Shown one piece after another: positions 45,212 to 54,002 of a DNA stretch of 64,000 bases. Numbering within the stretch: position 1 is the stretch's first letter; each line of letters opens with the position of its first letter. Position numbers and translations under genes: made by a program. The notes beneath the pieces are model-generated. The model was not told the DNA's origin. It did no database searches and was given only the letters and a program-made list of their open reading frames with translations. The stretch lies in assembly GCF_002743375.1 (NCBI RefSeq), contig NZ_PDZC01000006.1, positions 1 to 64,000 on the forward strand, read 5' to 3'. Source of the DNA: Sporosarcina sp. P34 (GTDB taxonomy: Bacteria > Bacillota > Bacilli > Bacillales_A > Planococcaceae).

Positions 45212-45235
45212 ATGGGCGGCATGATGTAAGACAGC
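45212..45235 (+). repeat. Direct repeat B, groL-3'-end-like, candidate attachment site
   Basis: Second copy of ATGGGCGGCATGATGTAAGA, followed by CAGC, 3,154 bases after repeat A. A strong terminator starts 18 bases later, which fits the native 3' flank of a groESL operon (inference). Confidence 0.6.
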
Positions 45236-45252
45236 TGTCCTAATTAAAAAGT

Positions 45253-45287
45253 GTCAACTCCTAACATTTAGGGGTTGGCGTTTTTTT
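45253..45287 (+). terminator. Intrinsic terminator after repeat B
   Basis: GTCAACTCCTAA pairs with TTAGGGGTTGGC (two wobbles) around CAT, followed by seven T. Confidence 0.85.
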
Positions 45288-45510
45288 AGTTATCATGTGT
45301 AAAATACAATAATGCATGTCCTCATTAACAGAAGTGCTGAAAATTGCACGTTCGTTTCACTCAGTAGATATCTTGAATCAAACAAGCGTTCAGCTCATAA
45401 TGACAGCCGACCGCTTGTTGCAATAGGGAAATTTATAAATACAGTCACCGTTCAGAGTATTGTGAAAAATCTTTGTGTAGGCACTGACTAATCAACTATA
45501 ACCAAATTCC

Positions 45511-46146
45511 TCATCGTACCCTCTGCTTCCTCATCCACTGCGTCGCTACAAATTTCTCTCCGATTTCTATCGGTGCGCCACCGTGCAACGTCAAGTCGTT
45601 CAACAACGGATCGCTATAGAAATACTCGAAATAAACGGCCATTCCTTTTTGAGGCGTGACGGACAGTTTCAGATGGGGAAAGAACGTTTCGCCACCCTGT
45701 TCGACATCGTTCAAGTACATGACGAGCGTGCTGATTCGATTGTTTGTAACGTTGCTAGACTCTGAGAAAAAGTCATGGTGCGCTTTATATTGCTGTCCTG
45801 GCAGATAATGAAGAATCTGGAGCCTTTCGCCGTGTTCGATAGGAATGTTCATAACTGTTTCAATCCGTTTTTCGATGTTCATAACAATTGGGTTGTCCCG
45901 TTCTTCAAGAAACATACTGCTGCTTGTTCTAATCTCGCTTTTCACATGGGCTGTGCCAATTTTGGATCGTTTCATCTTGTCTGTTGAGAGTCGGATCAGT
46001 TCATCACATTCTTCGTCACTCAACATATTGCCTAAGACGACGACTAATGGTTCTTCGACTTTTGCAATAATTTCAATGTCACGGTCCGTTATGATTCTCT
46101 TTCCTAAATGATTAAATATAGTCTGTTCTTTATTTTCCGCTATCAA
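45511..46146 (-). CDS. Prolyl 4-hydroxylase-like 2-oxoglutarate/Fe(II) dioxygenase
   Basis: A 211-residue oxygenase of the P4H type. The metal triad is visible: His123-x-Asp125 in KAHHDFF and His188 in LTLHGGAP, with Lys198 (GEKFVATQW) for 2-oxoglutarate. It is close in length and motifs to the Bacillus anthracis/cereus P4H, which hydroxylates prolyl residues of bacterial proteins. The GGTGTTC upstream of the start gives only a modest ribosome site. It stands alone on the reverse strand just right of repeat B. Confidence 0.88.
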   Translation of the reverse strand: MIAENKEQTIFNHLGKRIITDRDIEIIAKVEEPLVVVLGNMLSDEECDELIRLSTDKMKRSKIGTAHVKSEIRTSSSMFLEERDNPIVMNIEKRIETVMNIPIEHGERLQILHYLPGQQYKAHHDFFSESSNVTNNRISTLVMYLNDVEQGGETFFPHLKLSVTPQKGMAVYFEYFYSDPLLNDLTLHGGAPIEIGEKFVATQWMRKQRVR

Positions 46147-46568
46147 CTTAGAACACCTCTTTACTAGTTCGATTTCTTTGAATCAAATACAGTGTAACGT
46201 GATGATGGTATAGCTAATATCGGACTTCTCTTGAGTTTCACACTTCCTCTTTGGAATTAAATTCAATTTATTTTAGCATGCTGTCTTGAATGAGGTAAAC
46301 TTGGAACATGGTCAAAAAGGTAGTAATATAGAACTTTTTTTATAAAATATTTTAATTAATTACATGCCTGTTTAGATGACAAGTCAGTAAACACAGCATA
46401 CAGATGAGCGTTTATCCAATCGTCGAAACAGCAAAACGTCAGATTCTATGAAAAGTGTATCTTTTAAACGGGCATTGTTAAATCAGTATTAGAATAAGGT
46501 GAGCCACTTGTTTTAGTCAAACGGAGGCTTCCATTCATGCGGTAGGAATTCTGATCAGTTTTGTCTAG
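46147..46568. other. Gap of about 420 bases
   Basis: Between two reverse-strand genes. No ORF or strong hairpin is seen; it should contain the promoter of the oxygenase gene. Confidence 0.4.
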
Positions 46569-48605
46569 TTATAAACTCTCGACTTCAACACGCCCTGAGA
46601 AAAATGTAGCTCCACCGCCCATGTCGGCAATTCGATCGGGTGTTAAGGCGTTCACAAGGTGTTTTTGATCAGAATTATTTCCCCAAATCCCTTGACTGAC
46701 AACAACCCCCGGAAGTACTTGTTCGCCGACAGAAACAATAAATTCACATTCTCCGCGCTCGTTCCATATACGAACAATCGCTTTGTCCTCGATTCCCCGC
46801 TCTGTCGCATCATGCTGATTCATAAACAAGGTAGGTTCTTTTTCAAGCTTAAGATGTTTTTCATTGTTTGAAAAAATGGTATTCATAAAATTATGGTTAA
46901 TTGCAGGTACATACAGTAATGGAAAATCAGAGTCTTGAATAATCGGAATATACGTAGGAAGAGCCGGTAATCCTGCCGATTGCATTTGTTCTGAATACAA
47001 TTCGATTTTTCCACTTGGCGTTTTTAAATGGTTCAATGCAATGCGTGTATCGCTCGCTTTCATAAAGCGTTTATCCTTCAATGCAGCAAATGACACTTCA
47101 GATAAATGAGGGTTGGACAAATCGCTTAACGCTTGGTTGATCATTTCGGCATCATTATCTGAGAAAGGTTGCTCATCAAAGCCCATAGCTTGCGCTAACA
47201 GTCTAAAAACGTCAGGGTTGGATTTACTCTCCCCGTAGGTCTCAATAACTGGTTCTTGCAAATGAATATAGTGATGCCAGAAAGACGTATAGAAGTCGGT
47301 GTTTTCAAATGCGGATGTCGCCGGTAGAACAATATCGGCAAACAACGCAGTGTCCGTCAAGAACAAATCATGAACCACTGTAAACAAGTCCTTACGTGCC
47401 AAGCCATCCTGTACTTTATTGGCATCCGGTGCGACAACAGCGGGGTTGCTATTATAGACATACAAAGAGCGAACCGGCTGTTGTTCCTCCAGTAATACTT
47501 GTCCCAATAAATTCATATTGAATTTACGCGTTGGCTTCTTCTGAAGTTCCGGACGTTCTAGTGCAGCGATATTATGTGTCAAATAGTCTGAATTTGATTT
47601 AACCGCCCCTCCGCCCTTTAATTCCCACTGCCCTGTCAATGCAGGCAAGCAAGAGATAGTCCGGACTATCATTCCGCCATTATCATGATGCTGCAACCCA
47701 TTGCCAATGCGAATCATGGAAGGGGAGACAGTCCCATACATCCGTGCTAGTTCATAGATATCTTCCTCCGGCACACCTGTGATGGTGGAAACCATTTGGG
47801 GATCGTAGTATTTTACATGTTCGCCGAGCGCTTCATGGCCGATTGTATATTGCTCCAAAAATGCTTGATTGACTAGCTTTTCTTTATAAAGAATATGCAT
47901 AATTCCGAGTGCAAGCGCTCCGTCAGTTCCCGGAAGAATGGGAATGAACCAGTCAGCCATGCGCCCAGTTTGGTTTTTATGGACGTCAATGACGATAACT
48001 TTCGCGCCGCTCTTTTTCGCCTTTTGCGCAATCATAATTTGGTGCATATTCGTACTGACGGCGTTGATGCCCCAAAAAATAAATAATTTCGTATCCTTCA
48101 TCTCTTCTGGATCTGTTCCATAACGCCCGCCCATCGTGTAATTGTAGCCGGCTTCACCAGCGACTGAACAAATGGTTCGATCCAGTTGACTCGAACCCAG
48201 ACGGTTGAAGAAACGGCGATCCATCCCCTTAGAACTAAGTTTCCCCATATTTGCATAGAAACTGTAGGGAAGAATTGATTCTGGGCCTTCTTCAGAAATT
48301 AATTTTTTCCACTGATTTGTAATAGTTGTAATGGCTTCTTGCCAACTGATTGGAACGAATTGCCCATCGCCTTTTTCCCCGATTCGTTTCAAAGGAGTAG
48401 TAATCCGATTTTGATCGTAAATCCGTTCAGCCATATGCCGAACTTTGTTGCAAATACTTCCTTTTGTGATTGGATGTTCGGGATCACCTTCAATTTTAAT
48501 GATTTTACCATCTTCTTTATGAATCAACAGTCCACACTGGTCTGGACAATCCAGAGAACAAACCGAGGGGACGATACCATTTTCTACATCAATATATGAT
48601 TGCAT
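46569..48605 (-). CDS. Molybdopterin oxidoreductase (YyaE/YoaE-like)
   Basis: A 678-residue member of the DMSO-reductase family. An N-terminal [4Fe-4S] motif (Cys16, Cys20, Cys24, Cys52 in CSLDCPDQC and GSICNK) precedes the molybdopterin guanine dinucleotide domains; the C-terminal dinucleotide-binding domain (ATERGIEDKAIVRIWNERGE region) is complete. There is no Tat signal, so it is cytoplasmic. It resembles the B. subtilis YyaE and YoaE proteins, whose substrates are unknown. AAAGGAC precedes the start. It is a single gene with no electron-transfer subunit beside it. Confidence 0.87.
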   Translation of the reverse strand: MQSYIDVENGIVPSVCSLDCPDQCGLLIHKEDGKIIKIEGDPEHPITKGSICNKVRHMAERIYDQNRITTPLKRIGEKGDGQFVPISWQEAITTITNQWKKLISEEGPESILPYSFYANMGKLSSKGMDRRFFNRLGSSQLDRTICSVAGEAGYNYTMGGRYGTDPEEMKDTKLFIFWGINAVSTNMHQIMIAQKAKKSGAKVIVIDVHKNQTGRMADWFIPILPGTDGALALGIMHILYKEKLVNQAFLEQYTIGHEALGEHVKYYDPQMVSTITGVPEEDIYELARMYGTVSPSMIRIGNGLQHHDNGGMIVRTISCLPALTGQWELKGGGAVKSNSDYLTHNIAALERPELQKKPTRKFNMNLLGQVLLEEQQPVRSLYVYNSNPAVVAPDANKVQDGLARKDLFTVVHDLFLTDTALFADIVLPATSAFENTDFYTSFWHHYIHLQEPVIETYGESKSNPDVFRLLAQAMGFDEQPFSDNDAEMINQALSDLSNPHLSEVSFAALKDKRFMKASDTRIALNHLKTPSGKIELYSEQMQSAGLPALPTYIPIIQDSDFPLLYVPAINHNFMNTIFSNNEKHLKLEKEPTLFMNQHDATERGIEDKAIVRIWNERGECEFIVSVGEQVLPGVVVSQGIWGNNSDQKHLVNALTPDRIADMGGGATFFSGRVEVESL

Positions 48606-48860
48606 TATACAAGTCCTTTCTACTAGAATAATTTTTTAATATAATATGGAATCCTGACACCGCTGAAGTTTCTAAATAAAGTAGTTATTTACATTCTGGA
48701 AATTGCGTTGATTGTAAAGGAATGCGTCTTCCCAAAGTATGGATCCGCGTTATTCCAATTTTAGTGAAAATTGCTCACTCAAAGAGTTGATATAAACAAA
48801 TGCTTTTGCTAATTAGTATATCATACTATGGCAGTATATTTAGAAAGTTTCAATAACTGG
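48606..48860. other. Divergent intergenic region
   Basis: Between the molybdopterin gene (left) and the SAM riboswitch transcript (right). It should hold the promoter of the reverse gene; no further feature is clear. Confidence 0.4.
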
Positions 48861-48889
48861 TTGACTTAAAGATAATTATTCTGTACAGT
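48861..48889 (+). promoter_or_regulatory. Promoter of the SAM riboswitch transcript
   Basis: TTGACT (48861-48866), 17 bases, TACAGT (48884-48889), about 50 bases before the aptamer. Confidence 0.55.
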
Positions 48890-48938
48890 GAGTTCAGTAG
48901 ATCTGTTTTTATTATATTCAACTAATTTAATATTATTT

Positions 48939-49027
48939 TTCTATCGAGAGAAGTTGAGGGACTGGCCCTATGAAACTTCGGCAACATAATTGTGCCAAAT
49001 CCAGCAAGCGTAGCTTGAGAGATAGAA
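48939..49027 (+). promoter_or_regulatory. SAM-I (S-box) riboswitch
   Basis: Strong match to the S-box core: GAGAGAAGTTGAGGGACTGG, then CCCTATGAAACTTCGGCAAC, CCAAATCCAGCAAGCG and GCTTGAGAGATAGAA. P1 pairs TTCTATC (48939-48945) with GATAGAA (49021-49027). SAM binding should favour the downstream terminator at 49069 and switch the transporter gene off. Confidence 0.95.
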
Positions 49028-49068
49028 AGAGGAATGCATATTTATATTGCACTAGCGATGAATACCAA

Positions 49069-49099
49069 CAACTCTTTCTGTTTTTCACAGAGAGTTTTT
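49069..49099 (+). terminator. Riboswitch expression-platform terminator
   Basis: AACTCTTTCTG pairs with CAGAGAGTT around TTTTTCA and is followed by seven T; 48 bases before the transporter start. Confidence 0.88.
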
Positions 49100-49146
49100 T
49101 TGTTTTGTAAAGACATTACAAAACTAATATGAATGGGGGCACTGAT

Positions 49147-50397
49147 ATGTTGGAGAGAGTTGGAATCACGAAAAACTTAGGTTGGGGTTTTTTTGGTGTG
49201 ATGTTGTTTATGATGGGAGATGGAATTGAAGCCGGTTGGTTAAGCCCATTCTTAATTGAGAGTGGATTAACGATTCAGCAATCAGCTGCTATATTTACAG
49301 TGTATGGAATCTCGATTGCACTGTCATCTTGGTTTTCAGGCGTCTGTGTGGATGTTTTTGGCCCGAAACGTACAATGGCCATCGGATTAGCCGTCTATAT
49401 TATCGGTACGGCAGGGTTTATTACATACGGTTTCTCTACGATGAATTACCCAATCATGCTTTTAACATATTTCATTAAAGGTTTTGGTTATCCGTTATTT
49501 GCTTATTCTTTCTTAACGTGGGTCATTTATAAAACACCGCAAAACAAATTGAGTTCTGCCGTTGGTTGGTTCTGGTTTGTATTTTGTGCGGGAATGATGG
49601 TACTAGGTGCGTGGTATTCAAGTGTTGCGATCCAATATCTCGGTTACATCAATACAATGTGGACATCCATCTTCTGGGTAAGTCTAGGTGCGGTTTTAGC
49701 TTTAGTTATCAATAAAGACAAGTTTGAAAAGAAAAAACTAGCGAACAAAAAAGAAGCAGTCAAAGAATTATTGAAAGGTATTACCATTTTGAAATCAAAT
49801 CCGAGAGTTGCTGCGGGCGGGGTTGTCCGCGTTATCAATAGCTTAAGTGTTTATGGATTCCCGGTCTTCCTACCCATGCATATGGCACAGAACGGCATTG
49901 AAACAACTGCTTGGCTGCAATTATGGGGAACATTTTTCTTAGGAAATATTATCTTTAATTTAGTGTTCGGCTTCATTGGAGACAAATTCGGTTGGAAAAA
50001 CACGATCATTTGGTTTGGTGGAGTTGGCTGTGCAATATTCACGCCACTTCTGTTCTATATACCGGTGATTACAAATGGTAACATCGTTATGACGAGCATT
50101 GTCGGATTTATTTGGGGTGGCTTGGTAGCGGGCTATGTTCCGATTGGCGCATTGGTACCTTCTGTTGCGGGTGAAGATAAAGGTGCGGCAATGTCCGTGT
50201 TGAATTTTTCAGCGGGTTTATCAACATTCGTAGCACCAGCTATCGCTTTAGCGTTTATCGGGCTCGTTGGAGCGGAAGGGGTCGTGTGGATCTTCAGTGC
50301 CCTCTACCTAGTGAGTGCAATTATCGTAAAATTCATTCGTATACCGGAAGAAGAAAATAGAAAGATGCAGGAAAAAGCTTTGCTAGTAACCTCGTGA
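49147..50397 (+). CDS. MFS transporter under SAM riboswitch control
   Basis: A 416-residue major facilitator with twelve predicted helices, a GVCVDVFGPKR motif A loop between helices 2 and 3 and a cytoplasmic Lys-rich central loop (KFEKKKLANKKEAVKE). By general look it resembles the RbtT/CsbX polyol-permease group. Control by a SAM riboswitch instead points to a substrate in methionine or sulfur metabolism. ATG 49147 follows GGGGG by 9 bases; ATG 49129 lacks a site. msrA follows, so methionine sulfoxide or another methionine derivative is a reasonable guess. Confidence 0.85.
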   Translation: MLERVGITKNLGWGFFGVMLFMMGDGIEAGWLSPFLIESGLTIQQSAAIFTVYGISIALSSWFSGVCVDVFGPKRTMAIGLAVYIIGTAGFITYGFSTMNYPIMLLTYFIKGFGYPLFAYSFLTWVIYKTPQNKLSSAVGWFWFVFCAGMMVLGAWYSSVAIQYLGYINTMWTSIFWVSLGAVLALVINKDKFEKKKLANKKEAVKELLKGITILKSNPRVAAGGVVRVINSLSVYGFPVFLPMHMAQNGIETTAWLQLWGTFFLGNIIFNLVFGFIGDKFGWKNTIIWFGGVGCAIFTPLLFYIPVITNGNIVMTSIVGFIWGGLVAGYVPIGALVPSVAGEDKGAAMSVLNFSAGLSTFVAPAIALAFIGLVGAEGVVWIFSALYLVSAIIVKFIRIPEEENRKMQEKALLVTS

Positions 50398-50525
50398 AAG
50401 TACCATCGAAGAGGCGGTCAATGATATAGTATAAGATGGACTTTTAAATCACAAACAGGCTGTGTACGCCTCTACTAGACAAGTGGATTTGGGCACGCGC
50501 ATTCATAAAAAAGGAGATGTTGTCA

Positions 50526-51059
50526 ATGGGTGAACAGAATTTTGAAAAGGCTGCATTTGCTGGAGGATGTTTCTGGTGCATGGTGAAACCGTTTAAAGAA
50601 TGGCCAGGTGTCCAAGACGTCGTGTCAGGATATATGGGCGGACATCTGGATAATCCAACGTATGAAGACGTGAAAAAAGGTACATCCGGTCATGTGGAAG
50701 TCGTTGAAATCACATTTGATCCTGCCTTATTCCCGTATGAGAAGTTGCTTGAAGTATACTGGCAACAAATTGATCCGACAGACGCAGAAGGTCAATTTCA
50801 CGACCGCGGCTCATCATACACAACCGCTATTTTTTATTACACAGAGGCGCAACAGGAAGCTGCCAAAAAATCGAAAGCTGACCTAGCTGCAAGTGGTATT
50901 TTCACAAAACCTATCGTTACAACTATCCGCCCCGCAGAAACATTCTATCGGGCAGAAGAATATCATCAAGATTATTATATAAAAGAACAAGAACATTACA
51001 AAGACAACCGTGCACGTTCAGGACGCAATGAATTCATTGCTGAGCACTGGAGTAAATGA
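50526..51059 (+). CDS. msrA: MsrA, peptide methionine (S)-sulfoxide reductase
   Basis: MsrA reduces methionine S-sulfoxide, free or in proteins. The 177-residue protein has the catalytic AGGCFWC (Cys15), GYMGG, GHVEVVEITFDP and the late YHQDYY motif. AAGGAG lies 9 bases before ATG 50526; ATG 50517 abuts that site. It lies 130 bases after the SAM-riboswitch transporter gene on the same strand, a functional link through methionine. A terminator follows. Confidence 0.95.
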   Translation: MGEQNFEKAAFAGGCFWCMVKPFKEWPGVQDVVSGYMGGHLDNPTYEDVKKGTSGHVEVVEITFDPALFPYEKLLEVYWQQIDPTDAEGQFHDRGSSYTTAIFYYTEAQQEAAKKSKADLAASGIFTKPIVTTIRPAETFYRAEEYHQDYYIKEQEHYKDNRARSGRNEFIAEHWSK

Positions 51060-51077
51060 CTGTAATGGTAAGGAGGA

Positions 51078-51108
51078 CGAGCGTATTCATAAAACGCTCG
51101 TTCTTTTT
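51078..51108 (+). terminator. Intrinsic terminator after msrA
   Basis: ACGAGCGT pairs with ACGCTCGT around an eight-base loop, followed by a T-run. Confidence 0.8.
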
Positions 51109-51334
51109 GTTTGGAATGGTAGTTTACTAAAAGGTCAGTCAATGATGATCTATAGCTATCCGCACCGACTTAGTCTGGGGCGTTTCGGTGTAATTTTTTT
51201 ATTGTCAAACGAAATAATTATCATCAGAACTCCATATACTGTACCGCTCAGACCTTAGACTGATGTATAGTTCAGTCATCTGATGGACTCAATTTTATCA
51301 AGTTTCGCTTATGATAGAGTAAAGGGGTGTGAAT
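51109..51334. other. Short gap before the toastrack gene
   Basis: About 225 bases with no feature beyond a presumed promoter. Confidence 0.35.
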
Positions 51335-52048
51335 ATGCGGAAAACACTGATAGTAATATGTGTAGCATTGTTGGGGGTGGCAGGTTTTTGGGTGTATGAC
51401 TGGATGAAAACGAATCGGGTCTCCGGAGCGTTGTCTATTGAAAAGGACGATGCGAAATCACTGGATGTCGATATCGATTTTGGTGCTGGCAATCTTTTGA
51501 TTGAGGGCGGTGCAACAAACTGGGTGGACGGTGATATTGATACTAACGTAAAGAAGTGGTTCCCATCCGTTATGTATAAGAATAAAAGAGATATTGGTCA
51601 CGTAGAGATAGAGCAGAAAATGAAAGGGCTTTCTGCATTGGGTAAGAAAAGAAACAACTGGAATGTTCAACTGACTAATGAAATCCCTGTTAATTTGGAT
51701 GTCGAAATGGGTGTCTCCGATGCGGAACTAAACTTGTCTGAAATTCGACTCAGCCATTTGTCAGTCGATGCAGGTGTGGGTGACACGACGATCAATTTAG
51801 CTGGTGATTGGCAGGAAAGCTTTGATGCTGAATTTGAACTTGGGGTGGGCGATGCGAAAATTCATTTACCTCAAGAGACGGGAGTTAAATTGTCTGTTTC
51901 CAAGGGAGTCGGTAGCATAGGAACGAAAGGCTTCATTTCTAAGGGCGAAGGTATCTATGTAAATGACGCATATGGGAAAACAGATACCGCTATTCATCTT
52001 AAAGTCGATGTTGGTGTTGGCGGAGTAGAATTTTTGCTTGTAGAATAG
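51335..52048 (+). CDS. Membrane-anchored toastrack (DUF4097/LiaF-like) protein
   Basis: A 237-residue protein with one N-terminal membrane helix (about 4-20) and an outer right-handed repeat domain: strands ending in Gly-Val-Gly-Asp turns (DIDFGAGNLLIEGG, DAGVGDTTINL, FELGVGDAKIHLP, DVGVGGVEFLL). This beta-repeat is the toastrack fold found in LiaF/DUF4097 proteins that sense or respond to wall stress. AAAGGGG precedes ATG 51335. A decayed fragment of a related gene lies at 61126. Confidence 0.78.
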   Translation: MRKTLIVICVALLGVAGFWVYDWMKTNRVSGALSIEKDDAKSLDVDIDFGAGNLLIEGGATNWVDGDIDTNVKKWFPSVMYKNKRDIGHVEIEQKMKGLSALGKKRNNWNVQLTNEIPVNLDVEMGVSDAELNLSEIRLSHLSVDAGVGDTTINLAGDWQESFDAEFELGVGDAKIHLPQETGVKLSVSKGVGSIGTKGFISKGEGIYVNDAYGKTDTAIHLKVDVGVGGVEFLLVE

Positions 52049-52321
52049 ATAATCGATGCAGGAATTGTATATGAAACTGTCGATGGTCTCTACGATGAGG
52101 AAGTACACCCGTTTTATCGACTGGTGTACTAGCCATCGTTTCCAGAAACGATGGGACATATCCAACTGATCGATGCTGAGAATGAGAGAGCATCTTTTGT
52201 TGATATTGGAGACATTGTTTTTATGTACTAGCGATTCCTAATGCCAGAATATTTTCGTGGGTTTGTAGGGGTTAGAGAAAACAGGGCCCGAACTGTGGCG
52301 ATAATAAAAGGAGGACAGGCC
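52049..52321. other. Gap with a hairpin
   Basis: About 270 bases. CCATCGTTTC and GAAACGATGG (52133-52154) form a perfect stem without a T-run. No gene is seen. Confidence 0.4.
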
Positions 52322-53797
52322 GTGAGGATTCATTTAGTGGCTAAGGATCATTTGGAAGCAGAAGGAATTCGTTGGCTTGTTGAATCTCAAATGACCGGAA
52401 TGGAGCTATTCAAATGGGATTCCATCGAAGAGTTTGTGAAAGAGGGTTTGAACGAGTTTCCTGACATGCTGTTATTGGATATGGACACATGGGTGCAACA
52501 AGATGATAGTTTCGGGGAGTTGCTTAGAAAAAGTCATGTACGCTGGTTGGGTATTTCATCGGAGCGTATTTTTCAAACCGCTTACCGTGGACTTCGTTAC
52601 CGAGCGGAAGATGTCTTATTTCGTCCCTTTTCACCAGATGACTTAGTGAAACATATTCAACAAATTCGCTACCAGGTAAGAAGTGAAAGACATCGTTATA
52701 GTAATGACCTATATAATGAAGATCAGTCCATGATGATTGACTACTCGGATCTTTTTCTTACGGACAAGATGACAACCCAACCGATTACGATGATTGCCAT
52801 ATCAACACCTGACTTAAATAGCTTGCCGCGTTTATATGATGAGTTGCATCGATTTCCATTCACGACGGAACAACAATTATTTGCGCTGGCGGATTGCGTG
52901 TTGTGTGTACAGTGTGAGGGAGAAAAGAAGTTGTTCCATGAAGAGTATCACGCATTTCTAGCTTGGTGGAAAGGTGACAAGGGAGAGTCACTGGCGATTG
53001 TCATCAATGACCCACCGGCGTTTCAAACGCTAAAAGAAACGTATGCACAGACAAAGCAATTAAAAGAAAAAGTATTTTTTGATGGTTATGATATCATTTT
53101 GTCAAATAGTCAATATACCGACTGGTCTGATCTGGATCCATTCCTGACACCATTGGAGCAAAGGCAATGGATTGAAATGCTTGAAAAACGGGATGCAAAA
53201 GAAATACGGAAATGGCTGGAGCAAGAGTTTTTCACGTATGGAGAACCCTATCCCGACCCTGAAATGGTTCGGATCCGCTTGACTAGTGTACTGGCACAAG
53301 TACGCCGATATATGAAGTCATATAATATTCAAACGATGGAGTGGGAAGATTGTTATCATGCAGTATTTCAACAGATTATCAAGAAACCTGTTATACACGA
53401 GATCGTGCAGGAGTTGCTTGCCTTTATTACTAGGCTTCTTTCACATGGAGATGGCGATGTACAATTTCAAACAGAAGAACGTTCCCTCGTAGAAAGAGTA
53501 AAGACGTTGATGGAATCGAATTATTGGAATTCGCAGTGGAATTTGACGGATTGTGCGGATACACTTAGGCTGAATAAAAGTACCCTCAGCCGACGATTCT
53601 CCGCTGAGTCCGGACAATTCTTTAGAGATGCACTGCATCAGGTAAGGATTCGCGAAGCCAAACGTTTATTGAAGGAAACGAGTTTGTCGTTGGAAGAAAT
53701 ATCAGGGTTAACAGGCTACTCCAACCAAAGTTATTTCACGATGAAATTTAAACAACTTGAAGGCAGGACTCCTTCTTCTTTTCAATCGAATGTATGA
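52322..53797 (+). CDS. AraC-type regulator with degenerate receiver-like domain
   Basis: A 491-residue regulator. Residues 1-115 look like a response-regulator receiver with ill-kept acidic residues (DMLLLDMDTW retains an Asp in place of the phospho-acceptor region). A long middle region (about 120-390) matches no domain I know. The last 100 residues are an AraC helix-turn-helix pair (LTDCADTLRLNKSTLSRRF; LEEISGLTGYSNQSYFTMKF). GTG 52322 follows AAAGGAGG; the open frame upstream has no ribosome site. It sits just before hutU on the same strand and may control the hut genes, though B. subtilis uses HutP for that (inference). Confidence 0.8.
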   Translation: MRIHLVAKDHLEAEGIRWLVESQMTGMELFKWDSIEEFVKEGLNEFPDMLLLDMDTWVQQDDSFGELLRKSHVRWLGISSERIFQTAYRGLRYRAEDVLFRPFSPDDLVKHIQQIRYQVRSERHRYSNDLYNEDQSMMIDYSDLFLTDKMTTQPITMIAISTPDLNSLPRLYDELHRFPFTTEQQLFALADCVLCVQCEGEKKLFHEEYHAFLAWWKGDKGESLAIVINDPPAFQTLKETYAQTKQLKEKVFFDGYDIILSNSQYTDWSDLDPFLTPLEQRQWIEMLEKRDAKEIRKWLEQEFFTYGEPYPDPEMVRIRLTSVLAQVRRYMKSYNIQTMEWEDCYHAVFQQIIKKPVIHEIVQELLAFITRLLSHGDGDVQFQTEERSLVERVKTLMESNYWNSQWNLTDCADTLRLNKSTLSRRFSAESGQFFRDALHQVRIREAKRLLKETSLSLEEISGLTGYSNQSYFTMKFKQLEGRTPSSFQSNV

Positions 53798-53828
53798 AAG
53801 AACTGTACATAGGTATGGTTCTTTTTTT
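53798..53828 (+). terminator. Intrinsic terminator after AraC-type regulator
   Basis: AGAAC-TAC pairs with GTA-GTTCT around a short loop, followed by seven T. It separates the regulator from hutU. Confidence 0.65.
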
Positions 53829-54002
53829 AGTCAAGATTCGACACGTTGATTGATATACAATGATAAAGTGAAACTCATTATAAAAAATAAGATGACGAAA
53901 AATTAAAATGTATATAGATTATAAAATTATCATTATTTAATAAATAGTAAACAGAATCTTTTGTGTATACTAAAAGTATAGAAAAAAGGAGGTTGTTTAA
54001 TC

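Larger units (their letters stand above)
45009..45510. other. Gap with second groL-like repeat and terminator
   Basis: About 500 bases: repeat B at 45212-45235, a strong terminator at 45253-45287, and otherwise no ORF. I read the right side as backbone chromosome. Confidence 0.5.
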
